Assembly: GCA_964342525.1 (NCBI GenBank)
Contig: CAYFGQ010000007.1
Span: 1-64,000 of the forward strand
Reading direction: 5' to 3'
DNA length: 64,000 nucleotides
Source of the DNA: G963676205 sp964342525
GTDB taxonomy: Bacteria; Campylobacterota; Campylobacteria; Campylobacterales; Arcobacteraceae
The notes beneath the pieces were generated by a model that was not told where the DNA came from, did not search any database, and worked only from the letters and a program-made list of their open reading frames with translations. Positions 11,429 through 20,341 of the stretch are shown in pieces. Both the position numbers and the translations under genes were made by a program. Position 1 is the stretch's first letter. Each line of letters begins with the position of its first letter.

Positions 11429-14400
11429 ATTGAGTTATATAATTACCATTACTATCAAATTTTTGAACCCTATGATTATTTTGATCAACTACATAAATAT
11501 TTCCACTATTATCAATAGCAATTTTACTAGGAGTATTAAACTGTTTATTTCCACTTCCAGTTGAGCCAAATTGAAGTAAATATACACCATTACTATTGAA
11601 TTTTTGAATTCTATTGTTTCCTGAATCAACTACATAAATATTTCCACTACTATCAATAGCAATTCCATTAGCTTTATCAAATTGTCCATTTCCATTTCCA
11701 GTTGAGCCAAATTGAGATAAATATTTTCCATTAGCATCAAATTTCTGAATTCGGTTATCAGTTCTATCAGATATATAAATATTTCCATTACTATCAAGGG
11801 TAATATCTTGAGGATAGTTAAACTCACCATCTCCACTTCCCCCTAAGCCGAATTTTGATTCAAATTTCATTCCATTTTTTATACTAAGCCAAGAAGGAAG
11901 TGTTGTACCACTTTTTACACTCCAATTTAGTTCAATATTTTCTGCACTTATTTTATCCAATACGTAAGTATAAGTGTTTCCTTCATTTACACTTGTAATA
12001 GGTGTAGTAGTTACACTTAGTGGATCTATTATACTATTTACATTTATTGTAGTAGTGTATTCATTTGTTGAGTTTTTATCACCATCATTTACTATAAATT
12101 TAAAGCTTGTATATGGTGTTCCATTTCCATTTGCTATAGGTACATATTTTAAATTCGTATTTTGAGAATATTGAATAAAGTCATTTTTAGATACTTCAAA
12201 AGTTCCATATCTTAATAATTTACCCTTATCAGGTAAAGAAGTGATATAAAATCCATCTATCTTATCCCCATGAACCTCATCAGGATCACTAAAACTACTA
12301 TTAAAATCACCCATTGTAAATGTTTTATTTGTATCTTCATCTATTGTGATATTTATATCTGCTGCCATTGGGGCATCATTTATAAAATCAACTGTTATTT
12401 GAAAATTGTGATTAAGTTGTGTAGTTGAATCACTAACTGTTAGGTTGATATCATTCACCCCCACATCAGAGTTTGCGGGTGTACCACTTAGTCCATCAAC
12501 TTTTTCTAGTCTTTTTAAAGAATGATAAGAATTAAAAATCTCATCACCAACTGAAAGATAAAACTTATTATTATGATAAACTAAATTAAGGTTTTCTACA
12601 CTAGATCTACCAATATTTTCTTGACCTATAAGCTCCCAAGAAGAATTTGTTTTATTATATTTTACAAATTGTGCTTTTTTACTATTATCATTGGCATCTG
12701 AAGAATTATATCTATAAGCAAAATATGTACTACCATTATTATCTGTTACAAAAGCAGTAGAATCGACAAGAACACTACTAACTCCTGTAGTAGGAATATC
12801 CTCCCAACTTGAACTTGAAACTAGATATTTCTTTATATAAAACTTCCAAGAAGGAGATTGACCTTTATATTTATAAGCTACAAGTAGGTTATTATCAACA
12901 TCAAATCCCACTTGAATGCCAGTTCCTTGCTCTTGGGTAAGATAATCATCTCCATCATACTTTACAATATCCCAAGTTCCATTACCCTTATCATATTTCA
13001 TTACCATAATACGATACTTGCCAATTGGATCTTTACGTGAAAAAACTACATAAATATTATCATTTTTATCAATTGCTATTTTCCCATTAAAGATAGAATC
13101 ACTAGTAAAACCCTCTTGTCCAACTGCTACCCATGAAGAACTTGACTCTGTATATTTTAAAACAGTAGCTTTACTACTTTTATATTCATCTTGATATAAG
13201 ATATAAGGAGTACCTTGTGAATCTGTAGTCATAGATAAGAAGCCAGCTCTTCTATCAAAATTATTCATACCTACTAATTCCCAAGTAGAGTTTGCATCTA
13301 CTTTTCTTTTTATTTGTAGTTTATTTGACTCATCTTTTATACTATAAGCAATAAAAGGGATATCTTTACCATCTACTACGATATCCATATCTTTAGGTTC
13401 TGATGATGTAATAGTCTCAAAACTAGAAGATAACCCATCATATTGATTTACATACCCTTTTTTATCATCAATACCCCCAGTTATACTAACAGAATAAAAT
13501 TTATTCTTACTATCCAAGGCAAAAGACACTTCATCATTAGCATAACCTGTTATCCTATATTCATCTCCAGATGATAATCTTAAAGATTCAAAAGAATCTA
13601 ACTTCCCAATACTTAACCAAGAAGGAAGATTTACATCGCTCCTAGCAGCCCAAGATAAAAGATCTAAATCTATATCATATAATTCTAAGATATATTTATA
13701 AAAATCACCCTCAAGGGCTTTTGGTACATCATCTAAAGTAACAACCGGTGCATCATCAGAAGGATTGATAATAAGCTTAGTTTGTATAGTTGATTCTAAG
13801 CCTACATAATCATTCTTTGCATCAATAGAAAGATAAGATAAGTTACCAAATTTATTTTCTTCTGGTGAATATGAAAAAGTATTTGAATCTAAATAACTAT
13901 TTATAAGCTCAACACTTCCTGTTATTTTTATCGTCTTATTTCTATTTGAGATCACAGCAGGAGAAACAGGACTTAAAAAACTTCCATGGGGTGCAGTTAT
14001 TGAAAACTCTACATCAGAATTACTATCATCAGATAAAGTAATAGAAGATAGATCAATTATATTACCCATAGAATCTTCATCCATAGTAAAACTAGTAGGT
14101 GCACCAGTAACTACAGGTCTAATATATAAACCAATATATGCAAAGAATTGGTTTGTACCCCATTTAGAAGCATCAGAATAATCATATAGTCTTATTTGAC
14201 TAGCTCCACCAACGCTTATAAATGGATTTGCATTTTCAGAATCAAAATAAATAGTTTGACCATGTTGTGTAGCCGAAGTATGATTTGGGTCATCTAATCC
14301 ATAGCCTGTTGTACAGTCACCACTGATATGCCATGCGGGAAAAAATTTACGTTCATTTGAATTATATGAACTTTCACTAAAAGTATATGTTCCAACACAA

Positions 14401-14537
14401 AGCCTTTTACTATAAGTATTATCTGAAGTATCTACAACTGTTACAGTCTCGCCCTCAGTCCAAGCAAATAGCTTTGAGCTTAAAACAATTATTAAAGCCA
14501 TAAAAAGATTTATAAGTTTAAAACTACTTCTTTTCAT
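11370..14537 (-). CDS. giant exported repeat protein, N-terminal part with signal peptide (frameshifted end)
   Basis: The true start of the giant gene: an ATG at 14537 preceded by GAGAAGGAAG, with a Sec signal peptide (charged MKRSSFK, hydrophobic run, likely cleavage after KLFA, about residue 25). A Cys-containing domain (residues about 26-140) comes first. It is followed by a cadherin-like segment (TMDEDS), a first propeller-like region of non-NHL repeats (NIYVVF, WELVGQE; about residues 320-680), another cadherin-like domain (TIDEDTNKTF), and the first NHL blades. The frame ends in NTMGGNRY after the G7 tract at 11382-11388. With six G it would read NTMGGIAID and run into the next part. 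So the stop at 11370 is either a sequence error or a phase-off state. Confidence 0.85.
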   Translation of the reverse strand: MKRSSFKLINLFMALIIVLSSKLFAWTEGETVTVVDTSDNTYSKRLCVGTYTFSESSYNSNERKFFPAWHISGDCTTGYGLDDPNHTSATQHGQTIYFDSENANPFISVGGASQIRLYDYSDASKWGTNQFFAYIGLYIRPVVTGAPTSFTMDEDSMGNIIDLSSITLSDDSNSDVEFSITAPHGSFLSPVSPAVISNRNKTIKITGSVELINSYLDSNTFSYSPEENKFGNLSYLSIDAKNDYVGLESTIQTKLIINPSDDAPVVTLDDVPKALEGDFYKYILELYDIDLDLLSWAARSDVNLPSWLSIGKLDSFESLRLSSGDEYRITGYANDEVSFALDSKNKFYSVSITGGIDDKKGYVNQYDGLSSSFETITSSEPKDMDIVVDGKDIPFIAYSIKDESNKLQIKRKVDANSTWELVGMNNFDRRAGFLSMTTDSQGTPYILYQDEYKSSKATVLKYTESSSSWVAVGQEGFTSDSIFNGKIAIDKNDNIYVVFSRKDPIGKYRIMVMKYDKGNGTWDIVKYDGDDYLTQEQGTGIQVGFDVDNNLLVAYKYKGQSPSWKFYIKKYLVSSSSWEDIPTTGVSSVLVDSTAFVTDNNGSTYFAYRYNSSDANDNSKKAQFVKYNKTNSSWELIGQENIGRSSVENLNLVYHNNKFYLSVGDEIFNSYHSLKRLEKVDGLSGTPANSDVGVNDINLTVSDSTTQLNHNFQITVDFINDAPMAADINITIDEDTNKTFTMGDFNSSFSDPDEVHGDKIDGFYITSLPDKGKLLRYGTFEVSKNDFIQYSQNTNLKYVPIANGNGTPYTSFKFIVNDGDKNSTNEYTTTINVNSIIDPLSVTTTPITSVNEGNTYTYVLDKISAENIELNWSVKSGTTLPSWLSIKNGMKFESKFGLGGSGDGEFNYPQDITLDSNGNIYISDRTDNRIQKFDANGKYLSQFGSTGNGNGQFDKANGIAIDSSGNIYVVDSGNNRIQKFNSNGVYLLQFGSTGSGNKQFNTPSKIAIDNSGNIYVVDQNNHRVQKFDSNGNYITQFGSSGTGNGNFNTMGGNRY

Positions 14538-14634
14538 TTTGACTTCCTTCTCTTACAGAAGTGTTTAGTATAAATACTTAACATCTCTTCTATCTTTATT
14601 TTTTTCATAGTTATCCTTGAAAAATTTTTTTCTA

Positions 14635-14671
14635 ATTATAAAAAACTAAAACCACTAGGGAACCACCAAAT
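14635..14671 (-). promoter_or_regulatory. promoter of the giant exoprotein gene with tandem operator (left arm)
   Basis: On the minus strand a perfect TATAAT lies at 14640-14635. Just upstream, 14648-14671 holds two direct half-sites (read on the plus strand as CCACTA at 14652 and CCACCA at 14663) spaced 11 bp apart, in place of a -35 box. Direct repeats at 11 bp next to the -10 are typical of activator sites for OmpR/PhoB-type regulators. The regulator encoded next door is the natural candidate. Confidence 0.6.
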
Positions 14672-14705
14672 AAATAATTTAATAAAGTTTTTAGTTGCAA
14701 AAATA

Positions 14706-14737
14706 ATTTGGTGGTTTTATAGTGGTTTTGGTATGAT
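14706..14737 (+). promoter_or_regulatory. promoter of the response regulator operon with tandem operator (right arm)
   Basis: 14706-14729 is an inverted copy of the left arm (21 of 24 bases match on the opposite strand), again with TGGTGG and TAGTGG half-sites 11 bp apart. An extended -10 (TG-G-TATGAT, 14729-14737) overlaps its right edge. If used, transcription starts near 14744, which favours the ATG at 14748 as the regulator's start and suggests autoregulation with a very short leader. Confidence 0.5.
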
Positions 14738-14747
14738 AAAATTTATT

Positions 14748-15425
14748 ATGAAAGATTTAAGCCAATTTAAAAACCTAAATGTACTTTATGTGGATGATGA
14801 CCCCCTTGCTTGTGCTAAACTTGAAAAAATACTTTTATACTATTTTTCAAAAGTTTATCTAGCAAACTCTGCTAGTGAAGCAATGGAGATTTATAAAAAA
14901 GGAAGATGCAATCTATTACTAGTGGATTATGATATGCCCATAATGAATGGAGCTGATTTCTTAAGAGAGATTAGAAGAGTCAATTCTGAAATTCCTGCTG
15001 TAATCATAAGCTCCTATGATGATAAAGAGAAACTTTTCAATGCCATTGAATTACAGCTTGTAAGTTATCTTGTAAAACCCTACTCCATGGATGAGTTAAA
15101 AGAGGTATTTTATAAAGTACTTGATTGGATGGAAGATAAAGGACTTCTCGAGAAGGTTTTAGCAGAAAATATAATATATAGCTATAGTACAAAAAAAATT
15201 TATAATAATAAAAAAGAGATAGTTTTAAGCCCTAGCGAATTTAAAATATTTGAAGTCTTACTTGGAAATGAAAAGCAATTAGTAAGTTATGATGAACTTA
15301 TGGATACAATAGGAGAGAATTGCACCCATAAATCTTTGGTAAACCAAATGCACAAACTAAAGAAAAAACTGGGGATAGATATCATAAAAAATGTTAAAGA
15401 TTTAGGGTATATATTAAGTAGATGA
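14748..15425 (+). CDS. OmpR-type response regulator
   Basis: Receiver domain (residues 1-120) with acidic pair D16-D17, phosphoacceptor D60 (LLVDYDMP), the conserved Ser of IISSYDD and Lys in YLVKPYS. A C-terminal winged-helix DNA-binding domain follows (SPSEFKIFEVLLGNEKQLVS, ending VKDLGYIL). It is 225 residues from this start, normal for the family. An upstream ATG at 14733 is possible, but it sits inside the likely -10 box, and neither start has a clear ribosome site. The gene overlaps the downstream kinase by 4 bases and faces the giant exoprotein gene. The paired CCACTA/CCACCA elements between them are its probable binding sites. Confidence 0.88.
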   Translation: MKDLSQFKNLNVLYVDDDPLACAKLEKILLYYFSKVYLANSASEAMEIYKKGRCNLLLVDYDMPIMNGADFLREIRRVNSEIPAVIISSYDDKEKLFNAIELQLVSYLVKPYSMDELKEVFYKVLDWMEDKGLLEKVLAENIIYSYSTKKIYNNKKEIVLSPSEFKIFEVLLGNEKQLVSYDELMDTIGENCTHKSLVNQMHKLKKKLGIDIIKNVKDLGYILSR

Positions 15426-17284
15426 AAAAATATTTTCTTATTATTCTTTTACTATGGTCAAAAGTTCTAGCTAGTGAACTTATTATAGATACACCCGATA
15501 AAGAGTTTAGAGAGTTTGAACTTAAATACTATCAAGATATTAACAGTTCACTTAATCTTAATCAGATACAAAAGCACAAAGATTATAAAAAAATCAATAA
15601 TAAATCTTCTTTAGGACATATAGAAGGGACAATCTGGCATCACTTTTCTATCACTAATAAAACAAATGAAACTTTAAAAAGAATTATATATTTTGAAGAT
15701 TTTAGTTTAGATGAACTTGATATATATGTAATTGAAAATAATCAAATTAAACAAATTATTACTAGAGGATTAACTAGACTAGATAGTGACAATACTCTTG
15801 ATAAGACAAGACCCCAGATTGAAATTAGTTTATTAGCAAATAGCTCAAAAGATATTTACATCAAAAGCAAAACGGCATACCCCCATGTGATAAGTATAGA
15901 AATACTCTCTTTTAAGGCGTTGGTAGAGAAAAAACTTCTACTAAATACTATATTCTATCTTTATTTTGGTGCATTGATGGCATTGATTCTATACAATCTA
16001 TTTTTATATGTTACACTAAAAGACACTAATTACCTTCTTTATATTTTATTTGTTTTCTTTTATGGATTTTCCCACTATTTTCAATTAAGTTTATATCCTT
16101 TGGATAGGCTTTCATCTATAGAGATGACAGATGTATTTGGAAGTAGTTTTCTTTTTTGGTTTGCTTTTCATACACTTTTTAGTGCAAGAATTCTAAATAT
16201 AAAAGAGTACTACCCTAAAACTTGTAAGTTTATTGTCTATAATGGTTACTTTTTACTAATTCTTGGCTTTATTGGGATATTTGAATTACCATTTGCTATT
16301 TTTATTATGAATTTTTTATTGCTTATTTTACCATTTTTTATATTGGTAGTAGCCATCAAAATTCATTTTCAAAAAAATAAAGTTGCTATCTACTATATAA
16401 TTGCACAAAGCTTATTTATCTCTTCAAATATAATATTTGGATTATTATTTTCTGGTGCCATAGAATATACATATTTAACAAGATATATCCATCTTGCAGG
16501 CTCACTAGCTGAGATTATACTCTTTTCACTTGCCCTAGCATATAAAACAAGGCTAATAATGACTGAAAATCAAAAACAAAAAGAGCTAGTAGATGAATAC
16601 TCAAAATTCTCATTTTTAGGGCAAACAATTATCAATATCTACCACCAATGGAAATCACCAGTAAACAATATATATAACTCAATCAACCATATAGAAACAG
16701 CAAAAGAATTTAAAGATAAAGATATAAATAAAATCATAGATGAAAACCTATACCAAATCAGAGAAAACACCCAATATCTAAAAGATACAGCATTAAACTA
16801 TCTAGGACACTATAAACAAATAGATGAACCTGCAAAAAAAGTAAATCTATACAATGAAATATCTTCTGTAGTAAATCTAATAAAACTAGAAGCATCAAAA
16901 ATAAATCTCAAAACCACCATAAAATGTGAAGATGATATATCTATTATCTTAAAAAAGAACCATTTTACAAATCTACTTATGATCCTTTTAGAAAATGCTA
17001 TCTCTGAATTTAAAATGAAATCTATAAAAAACCCAAAAATTGAGATAATAGTAGAAAAAAAAGAAAATAAAATCATCATGCAAGTACAAGACAATGCAGG
17101 TGGAATAAATATAAAACCAATTGAAAGAATCTTTGAGCAAAACCATTCCCAATCATCATCTACAGGTATTGGTTTATTTTTACTAAAAGAGTATTTATTG
17201 CCAAAACTTGATGGTGAAGTGGATGTGGAAAATTATGAAGATGGGGTTAGATTTACATTTATATTTGATATAAAAAAAGGGTAG
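15422..17284 (+). CDS. 7TM-DISM sensor histidine kinase
   Basis: Signal peptide (to about residue 18, KVLAS), then a periplasmic 7TMR-DISMED2-like domain (about 20-175, with IEGTIWHHFSITN). Seven hydrophobic segments follow (about 180-380), then a cytoplasmic kinase. The H-box reads YHQWKSPVNN near residue 408, in place of HExxTPL. The ATPase part shows LLENAISEF (N box), DNAGGI (G1) and TGIGLFLLKEY (G2). 7TMR-DISMED2 domains are thought to bind carbohydrates or other small ligands; the ligand here is unknown. It overlaps the response regulator by 4 bases, so the two are surely cotranscribed partners. The next lines of evidence on target come from the operators beside the giant exoprotein gene. 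Confidence 0.9.
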   Translation: MKKYFLIILLLWSKVLASELIIDTPDKEFREFELKYYQDINSSLNLNQIQKHKDYKKINNKSSLGHIEGTIWHHFSITNKTNETLKRIIYFEDFSLDELDIYVIENNQIKQIITRGLTRLDSDNTLDKTRPQIEISLLANSSKDIYIKSKTAYPHVISIEILSFKALVEKKLLLNTIFYLYFGALMALILYNLFLYVTLKDTNYLLYILFVFFYGFSHYFQLSLYPLDRLSSIEMTDVFGSSFLFWFAFHTLFSARILNIKEYYPKTCKFIVYNGYFLLILGFIGIFELPFAIFIMNFLLLILPFFILVVAIKIHFQKNKVAIYYIIAQSLFISSNIIFGLLFSGAIEYTYLTRYIHLAGSLAEIILFSLALAYKTRLIMTENQKQKELVDEYSKFSFLGQTIINIYHQWKSPVNNIYNSINHIETAKEFKDKDINKIIDENLYQIRENTQYLKDTALNYLGHYKQIDEPAKKVNLYNEISSVVNLIKLEASKINLKTTIKCEDDISIILKKNHFTNLLMILLENAISEFKMKSIKNPKIEIIVEKKENKIIMQVQDNAGGINIKPIERIFEQNHSQSSSTGIGLFLLKEYLLPKLDGEVDVENYEDGVRFTFIFDIKKG

Positions 17285-17305
17285 TTTTTTCACTACCCTT
17301 TTTTT
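17272..17305 (+). terminator. intrinsic terminator after the two-component operon
   Basis: Stem AAAGGGTAGT / ACTACCCTTT (extended by A/T pairs on both sides) around a TTTTTC loop, ending in a run of seven T. The kinase stop codon lies inside the left arm. Confidence 0.85.
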
Positions 17306-17473
17306 AACTTTCCTTTCTTTATGATAAGTAGTTAATTTATCAGAATGGATAAGTAATCTTCATAAAATTTTTCAATTTTAGCTTTTACTTTTTAAGATAA
17401 TTAACGATTATTTAACACTAAAACAGTAAACTACCAAAATCAAAAAACAAATTCTAATATAAAGAGAAACAAA

Positions 17474-17935
17474 ATGAAAAAACTAGTCCTATCAGCACTA
17501 CTTAGTGTATCTACCCTATTAGCTTCAAACATTGAAGTTGAAGATGCTTATGTAAGAGCTACTCCACCAAATCTTCCAAACTCTGCTGCTTTTATGAAAG
17601 TAGAGAATAATACAGATAAAGAGGTATCTATTGTAAAAGCATATTCAGATATTGCTAAAGTAGTTGAGCTTCATACCCATGATATGAAAGATGGTGTTAT
17701 GAAGATGTATCAGGTTCCAAAGATTATTGTCCCTGCAAATGGTGAGACTATCCTTAAGCCGGGTGGTTTTCATATTATGCTTATTGGACTTAAACAATCA
17801 CTTAAAAAAGGTAAAGAGGTATCTTTAACTCTGGAGTTTTCAAATGGTGAGTCTCAAACTATCACAGCTCCTATCAAATCTGTTATGGGTGGTATGAAAC
17901 ACCACAAACATATGAATCACCACAATCACCACTAA
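17474..17935 (+). CDS. periplasmic copper chaperone, PCuAC family
   Basis: 153 residues with a signal peptide (MKKLVLSALLSVSTLLAS). The PCuAC copper motif is complete: VELHTHDMKDGVMKM, then about 20 residues later FHIMLIGLK, giving the His/Met ligands. The C-terminus is a His/Met-rich tail (KHHKHMNHHNHH) that may bind extra metal. Family members deliver Cu(I) in the periplasm, often to the CuA or CuB centre of cytochrome oxidase together with Sco proteins. A Sco gene is the third gene of this operon, which supports that role. A ribosome site (AAGAGAA) precedes the ATG; the next gene starts 5 bases after the stop. Confidence 0.92.
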   Translation: MKKLVLSALLSVSTLLASNIEVEDAYVRATPPNLPNSAAFMKVENNTDKEVSIVKAYSDIAKVVELHTHDMKDGVMKMYQVPKIIVPANGETILKPGGFHIMLIGLKQSLKKGKEVSLTLEFSNGESQTITAPIKSVMGGMKHHKHMNHHNHH

Positions 17936-17940
17936 GAAAT

Positions 17941-18426
17941 ATGGCTGAAGAAAAAAAAGATATAAAAAGTGCCCTAGTCTCACTAGTAGTTATTTTAACA
18001 CTAGTGGGGGCTTATTTTTTGATTGATTTTAATGAAGTGAGTCAATCTTTAAAGGGTGAAGCTAAATTTATCACTCAAGATTCTAATTGTGATCTTCACA
18101 AAACCCCTTGTAGTATAAAAATCCAAGATGGTACTAGTTTTGAGCTTGAAGTGGTACAAAAAGATATCCCTTTGATGAAACCTTTAAACTTTAAGATCAA
18201 AAGTGATAACCCTAACTTAGAAAATCTATCTTTAAATATCTATGCTACCAATATGTTTATGGGTGAATTTAATCTACCTTTGAAAAATCTTGGTGATGGA
18301 AACTATGAAGCTACAGGTACACTTCCAACTTGTCCTGTAGGAAATATGCAATGGAATGCGGATATAAGAGTAGAAAAGCTTAGTGAAACTATTGGAGCTA
18401 GATTCCAATTTACAACGGATATATAA
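17941..18426 (+). CDS. membrane-anchored periplasmic protein in the copper-delivery operon
   Basis: 161 residues: a short basic cytoplasmic start (MAEEKKDIKS), one membrane segment (about residues 11-28), then a periplasmic domain. Two Cys lie close together (SNCDLHKTPCS, residues about 56-63) and a third at TLPTCPVG near residue 137. The beta-strand-rich sequence with NIYATNMFMG is reminiscent of small Ig-like FixH/YtkA-type domains, but I cannot assign a family firmly. Position between the PCuAC chaperone and Sco, with only 5 and 0 bases between genes, points to copper handling or oxidase assembly. Confidence 0.8.
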   Translation: MAEEKKDIKSALVSLVVILTLVGAYFLIDFNEVSQSLKGEAKFITQDSNCDLHKTPCSIKIQDGTSFELEVVQKDIPLMKPLNFKIKSDNPNLENLSLNIYATNMFMGEFNLPLKNLGDGNYEATGTLPTCPVGNMQWNADIRVEKLSETIGARFQFTTDI

Positions 18427-18996
18427 ATGAAAACTATTTCAAAATTAAGTATTATAGTTATTGTAGCAGTTGTTTTAATAGTACTATTAAAACCTTATGT
18501 TGATACATATAAAGACAATCAAAAATATGCATTTAAAGTAAATACTATAGATGGAGAAGTTACAAAAGATAGTTTTAAAGGTAAGGCTTTGGCTATCTAT
18601 TTTGGATATACATATTGTCCTGATGTTTGTCCGACATCTTTGGGTAGTTTATCTCAAGCTTTAAATAGTTTTGATAAAGAAGAGACAAAAGATTTTGTTG
18701 GTTTATTTATAAGTGTAGACCCTGATAGGGATACATTAGCAAATCTAAAAGAGTATGCACAATATTTCCATACAAACTTTATAGGTGGAACTTCAAATAA
18801 AGAAAATATCGATGATATTGTTAAAAGATATGGTTCAGTGTATAAAAAGATAGAGTTAGAAAATTCTGCTATGGATTATAGTGTGGCTCATACTTCTTTT
18901 ATTTATCTATTTGATAAGGATGGAAGATTTATAAAAAAGATAGATCATTTTTCTGATCCTAAAAAAATAAAAGAGGATCTAAAGAAGGTATTATAG
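18427..18996 (+). CDS. Sco/SenC family copper protein
   Basis: 189 residues, one N-terminal membrane anchor (about 7-22) and a periplasmic thioredoxin fold. The copper/thiol motif CPDVC (Cys64, Cys68) sits in GYTYCPDVCPTS, followed by SVDPDRDT and the conserved His in VAHTSFIYLFD. Sco proteins take Cu from chaperones or act as thiol reductases during assembly of the CuA site of cytochrome c oxidase. The ATG directly follows the stop of the preceding membrane protein gene, so it is the last gene of the PCuAC operon. All key residues are present. Confidence 0.93.
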   Translation: MKTISKLSIIVIVAVVLIVLLKPYVDTYKDNQKYAFKVNTIDGEVTKDSFKGKALAIYFGYTYCPDVCPTSLGSLSQALNSFDKEETKDFVGLFISVDPDRDTLANLKEYAQYFHTNFIGGTSNKENIDDIVKRYGSVYKKIELENSAMDYSVAHTSFIYLFDKDGRFIKKIDHFSDPKKIKEDLKKVL

Positions 18997-19014
18997 ACTT
19001 TAACGTCTATTATA
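18989..19014. terminator. possible bidirectional terminator between convergent genes
   Basis: An imperfect inverted repeat (TATTATAGAC / GTCTATTATA, one mismatch) overlaps the stop codons of the Sco gene and the convergent PAS gene. There is no long U tract, so function is uncertain. Confidence 0.35.
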
Positions 19015-20226
19015 CCGACTCTCTTCTCCTACAAGTAATCGTATCTTTGATTCAAGGTGATCAATTACATCCCTTAGATTTAAAATAGTCTTTTGATCCT
19101 CTTGTCTTTCAACTGTGATTTTTGTAAGCATCTGCTTAACCTCATCATAACTCTCTTTTGTTTTAATGAGTTTTCTTGTGATGGTATTTTTATCTGAAGA
19201 TAATTGTTTAATCTTTTCACTTGAATTTATCAAATGATTTCTCGCTTTTTGTATCACTTCCCTTTCTTTTTGAACCTTTTGTCTTAGTTCACTCTCTAGA
19301 TAATCTATTTGATCTTTTAATTGATCTATCTCTGAAAGGTTTTTATTTGGAAGATAAGATTGGATTTTATAGCTATTTATCTCCTCCTCCATCTCTAAAA
19401 TTTTTACCTGATACTCTATCTCCATCTTTTTATATTTTTGAAGACTTTTCATCACCTCTTTTTTAAACTTTCTTTTCTCCATCTCTTCATCTGTAATTAC
19501 TGAGTTGATACAAACATATCCACTTGTACACTCGTGAAATACATCATATACAGGGATAGTTGATACCCTTGAGAAGAGTTGCTCACCATCTTTTGTGATA
19601 TATTTTATTTTTCCTTGCCAGATCTTATTTTGTTTTAATTGGGTAACACTCTCTTGAAGTAATGCCCTTGACATATCAGGATGGATCAAAGTTTGATAGT
19701 TTACATCTAAAAGCTCTATAAGATCATAACCCATAGCTTCACAAAAAGAGTCATTTGCATATGTTATCAAACCTGTGATATCAGTTTTAAAAAGCATAGT
19801 AGTTCGCTCTATAACCTTTATATACTCTTTATGTTCACTAAGTAGTTGCTCTATTTGTTTTTGTTGTAGTTTTTGTTTTGTGATATCTGTAACTATACCA
19901 AGCCAACACTCTTGATTGTTGTATGTTACTTCTGTTAGGGATAATAGTCCTGAAAATTCATTTCCATGGATATCTATAAAGGTTTGTTCTAGGTTTTCTA
20001 AGTGTTCTTCACTTAGACTATATTCATTTAATATTTGCTCTTTTTGATTATCTGAGACATAAAACTCTTTTATGTTTTTTCCTATCAATTCAGAAGGTTC
20101 AACCTTATATTGATTTCTAACATATTTATTTGCATATACAATTTCACCAGTAGTTTTTAAAGTAACTATAACAGGTGCAGCAAGATTGTTTAATAAAGTA
20201 TCGATATTTTTAATATCATTTAGCAT
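19000..20226 (-). CDS. double PAS-domain protein with long coiled coil
   Basis: 408 residues. Two PAS domains: residues about 10-120 (VIVTLKTTGEIVYANKYVR) and about 140-250 (TDITGLITYANDSFCEAMGY), the second with PAC-like QLFSRVSTIPVYD. From about 255 to the end is charged heptad-like sequence (EMEEEINSYK, DQIDYLESELRQK, KIRLLVGEE) typical of a coiled coil. There is no kinase, GGDEF or MA output domain, so it may be a sensor subunit working with a separate partner. It lies 115 bases downstream of the receiver-kinase at 20342-21502 on the same strand and may share its transcript. Confidence 0.82.
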   Translation of the reverse strand: MLNDIKNIDTLLNNLAAPVIVTLKTTGEIVYANKYVRNQYKVEPSELIGKNIKEFYVSDNQKEQILNEYSLSEEHLENLEQTFIDIHGNEFSGLLSLTEVTYNNQECWLGIVTDITKQKLQQKQIEQLLSEHKEYIKVIERTTMLFKTDITGLITYANDSFCEAMGYDLIELLDVNYQTLIHPDMSRALLQESVTQLKQNKIWQGKIKYITKDGEQLFSRVSTIPVYDVFHECTSGYVCINSVITDEEMEKRKFKKEVMKSLQKYKKMEIEYQVKILEMEEEINSYKIQSYLPNKNLSEIDQLKDQIDYLESELRQKVQKEREVIQKARNHLINSSEKIKQLSSDKNTITRKLIKTKESYDEVKQMLTKITVERQEDQKTILNLRDVIDHLESKIRLLVGEESRYNRR

Positions 20227-20341
20227 ATACTATCCACTAAAAAATTTTACGTAATTCTAATGTAATCTTATTTTACAACACATAAAATTTAAAAATAACG
20301 ACATTATATTTTTCACAAATAATTTTACAAGCCCTTAAAAA

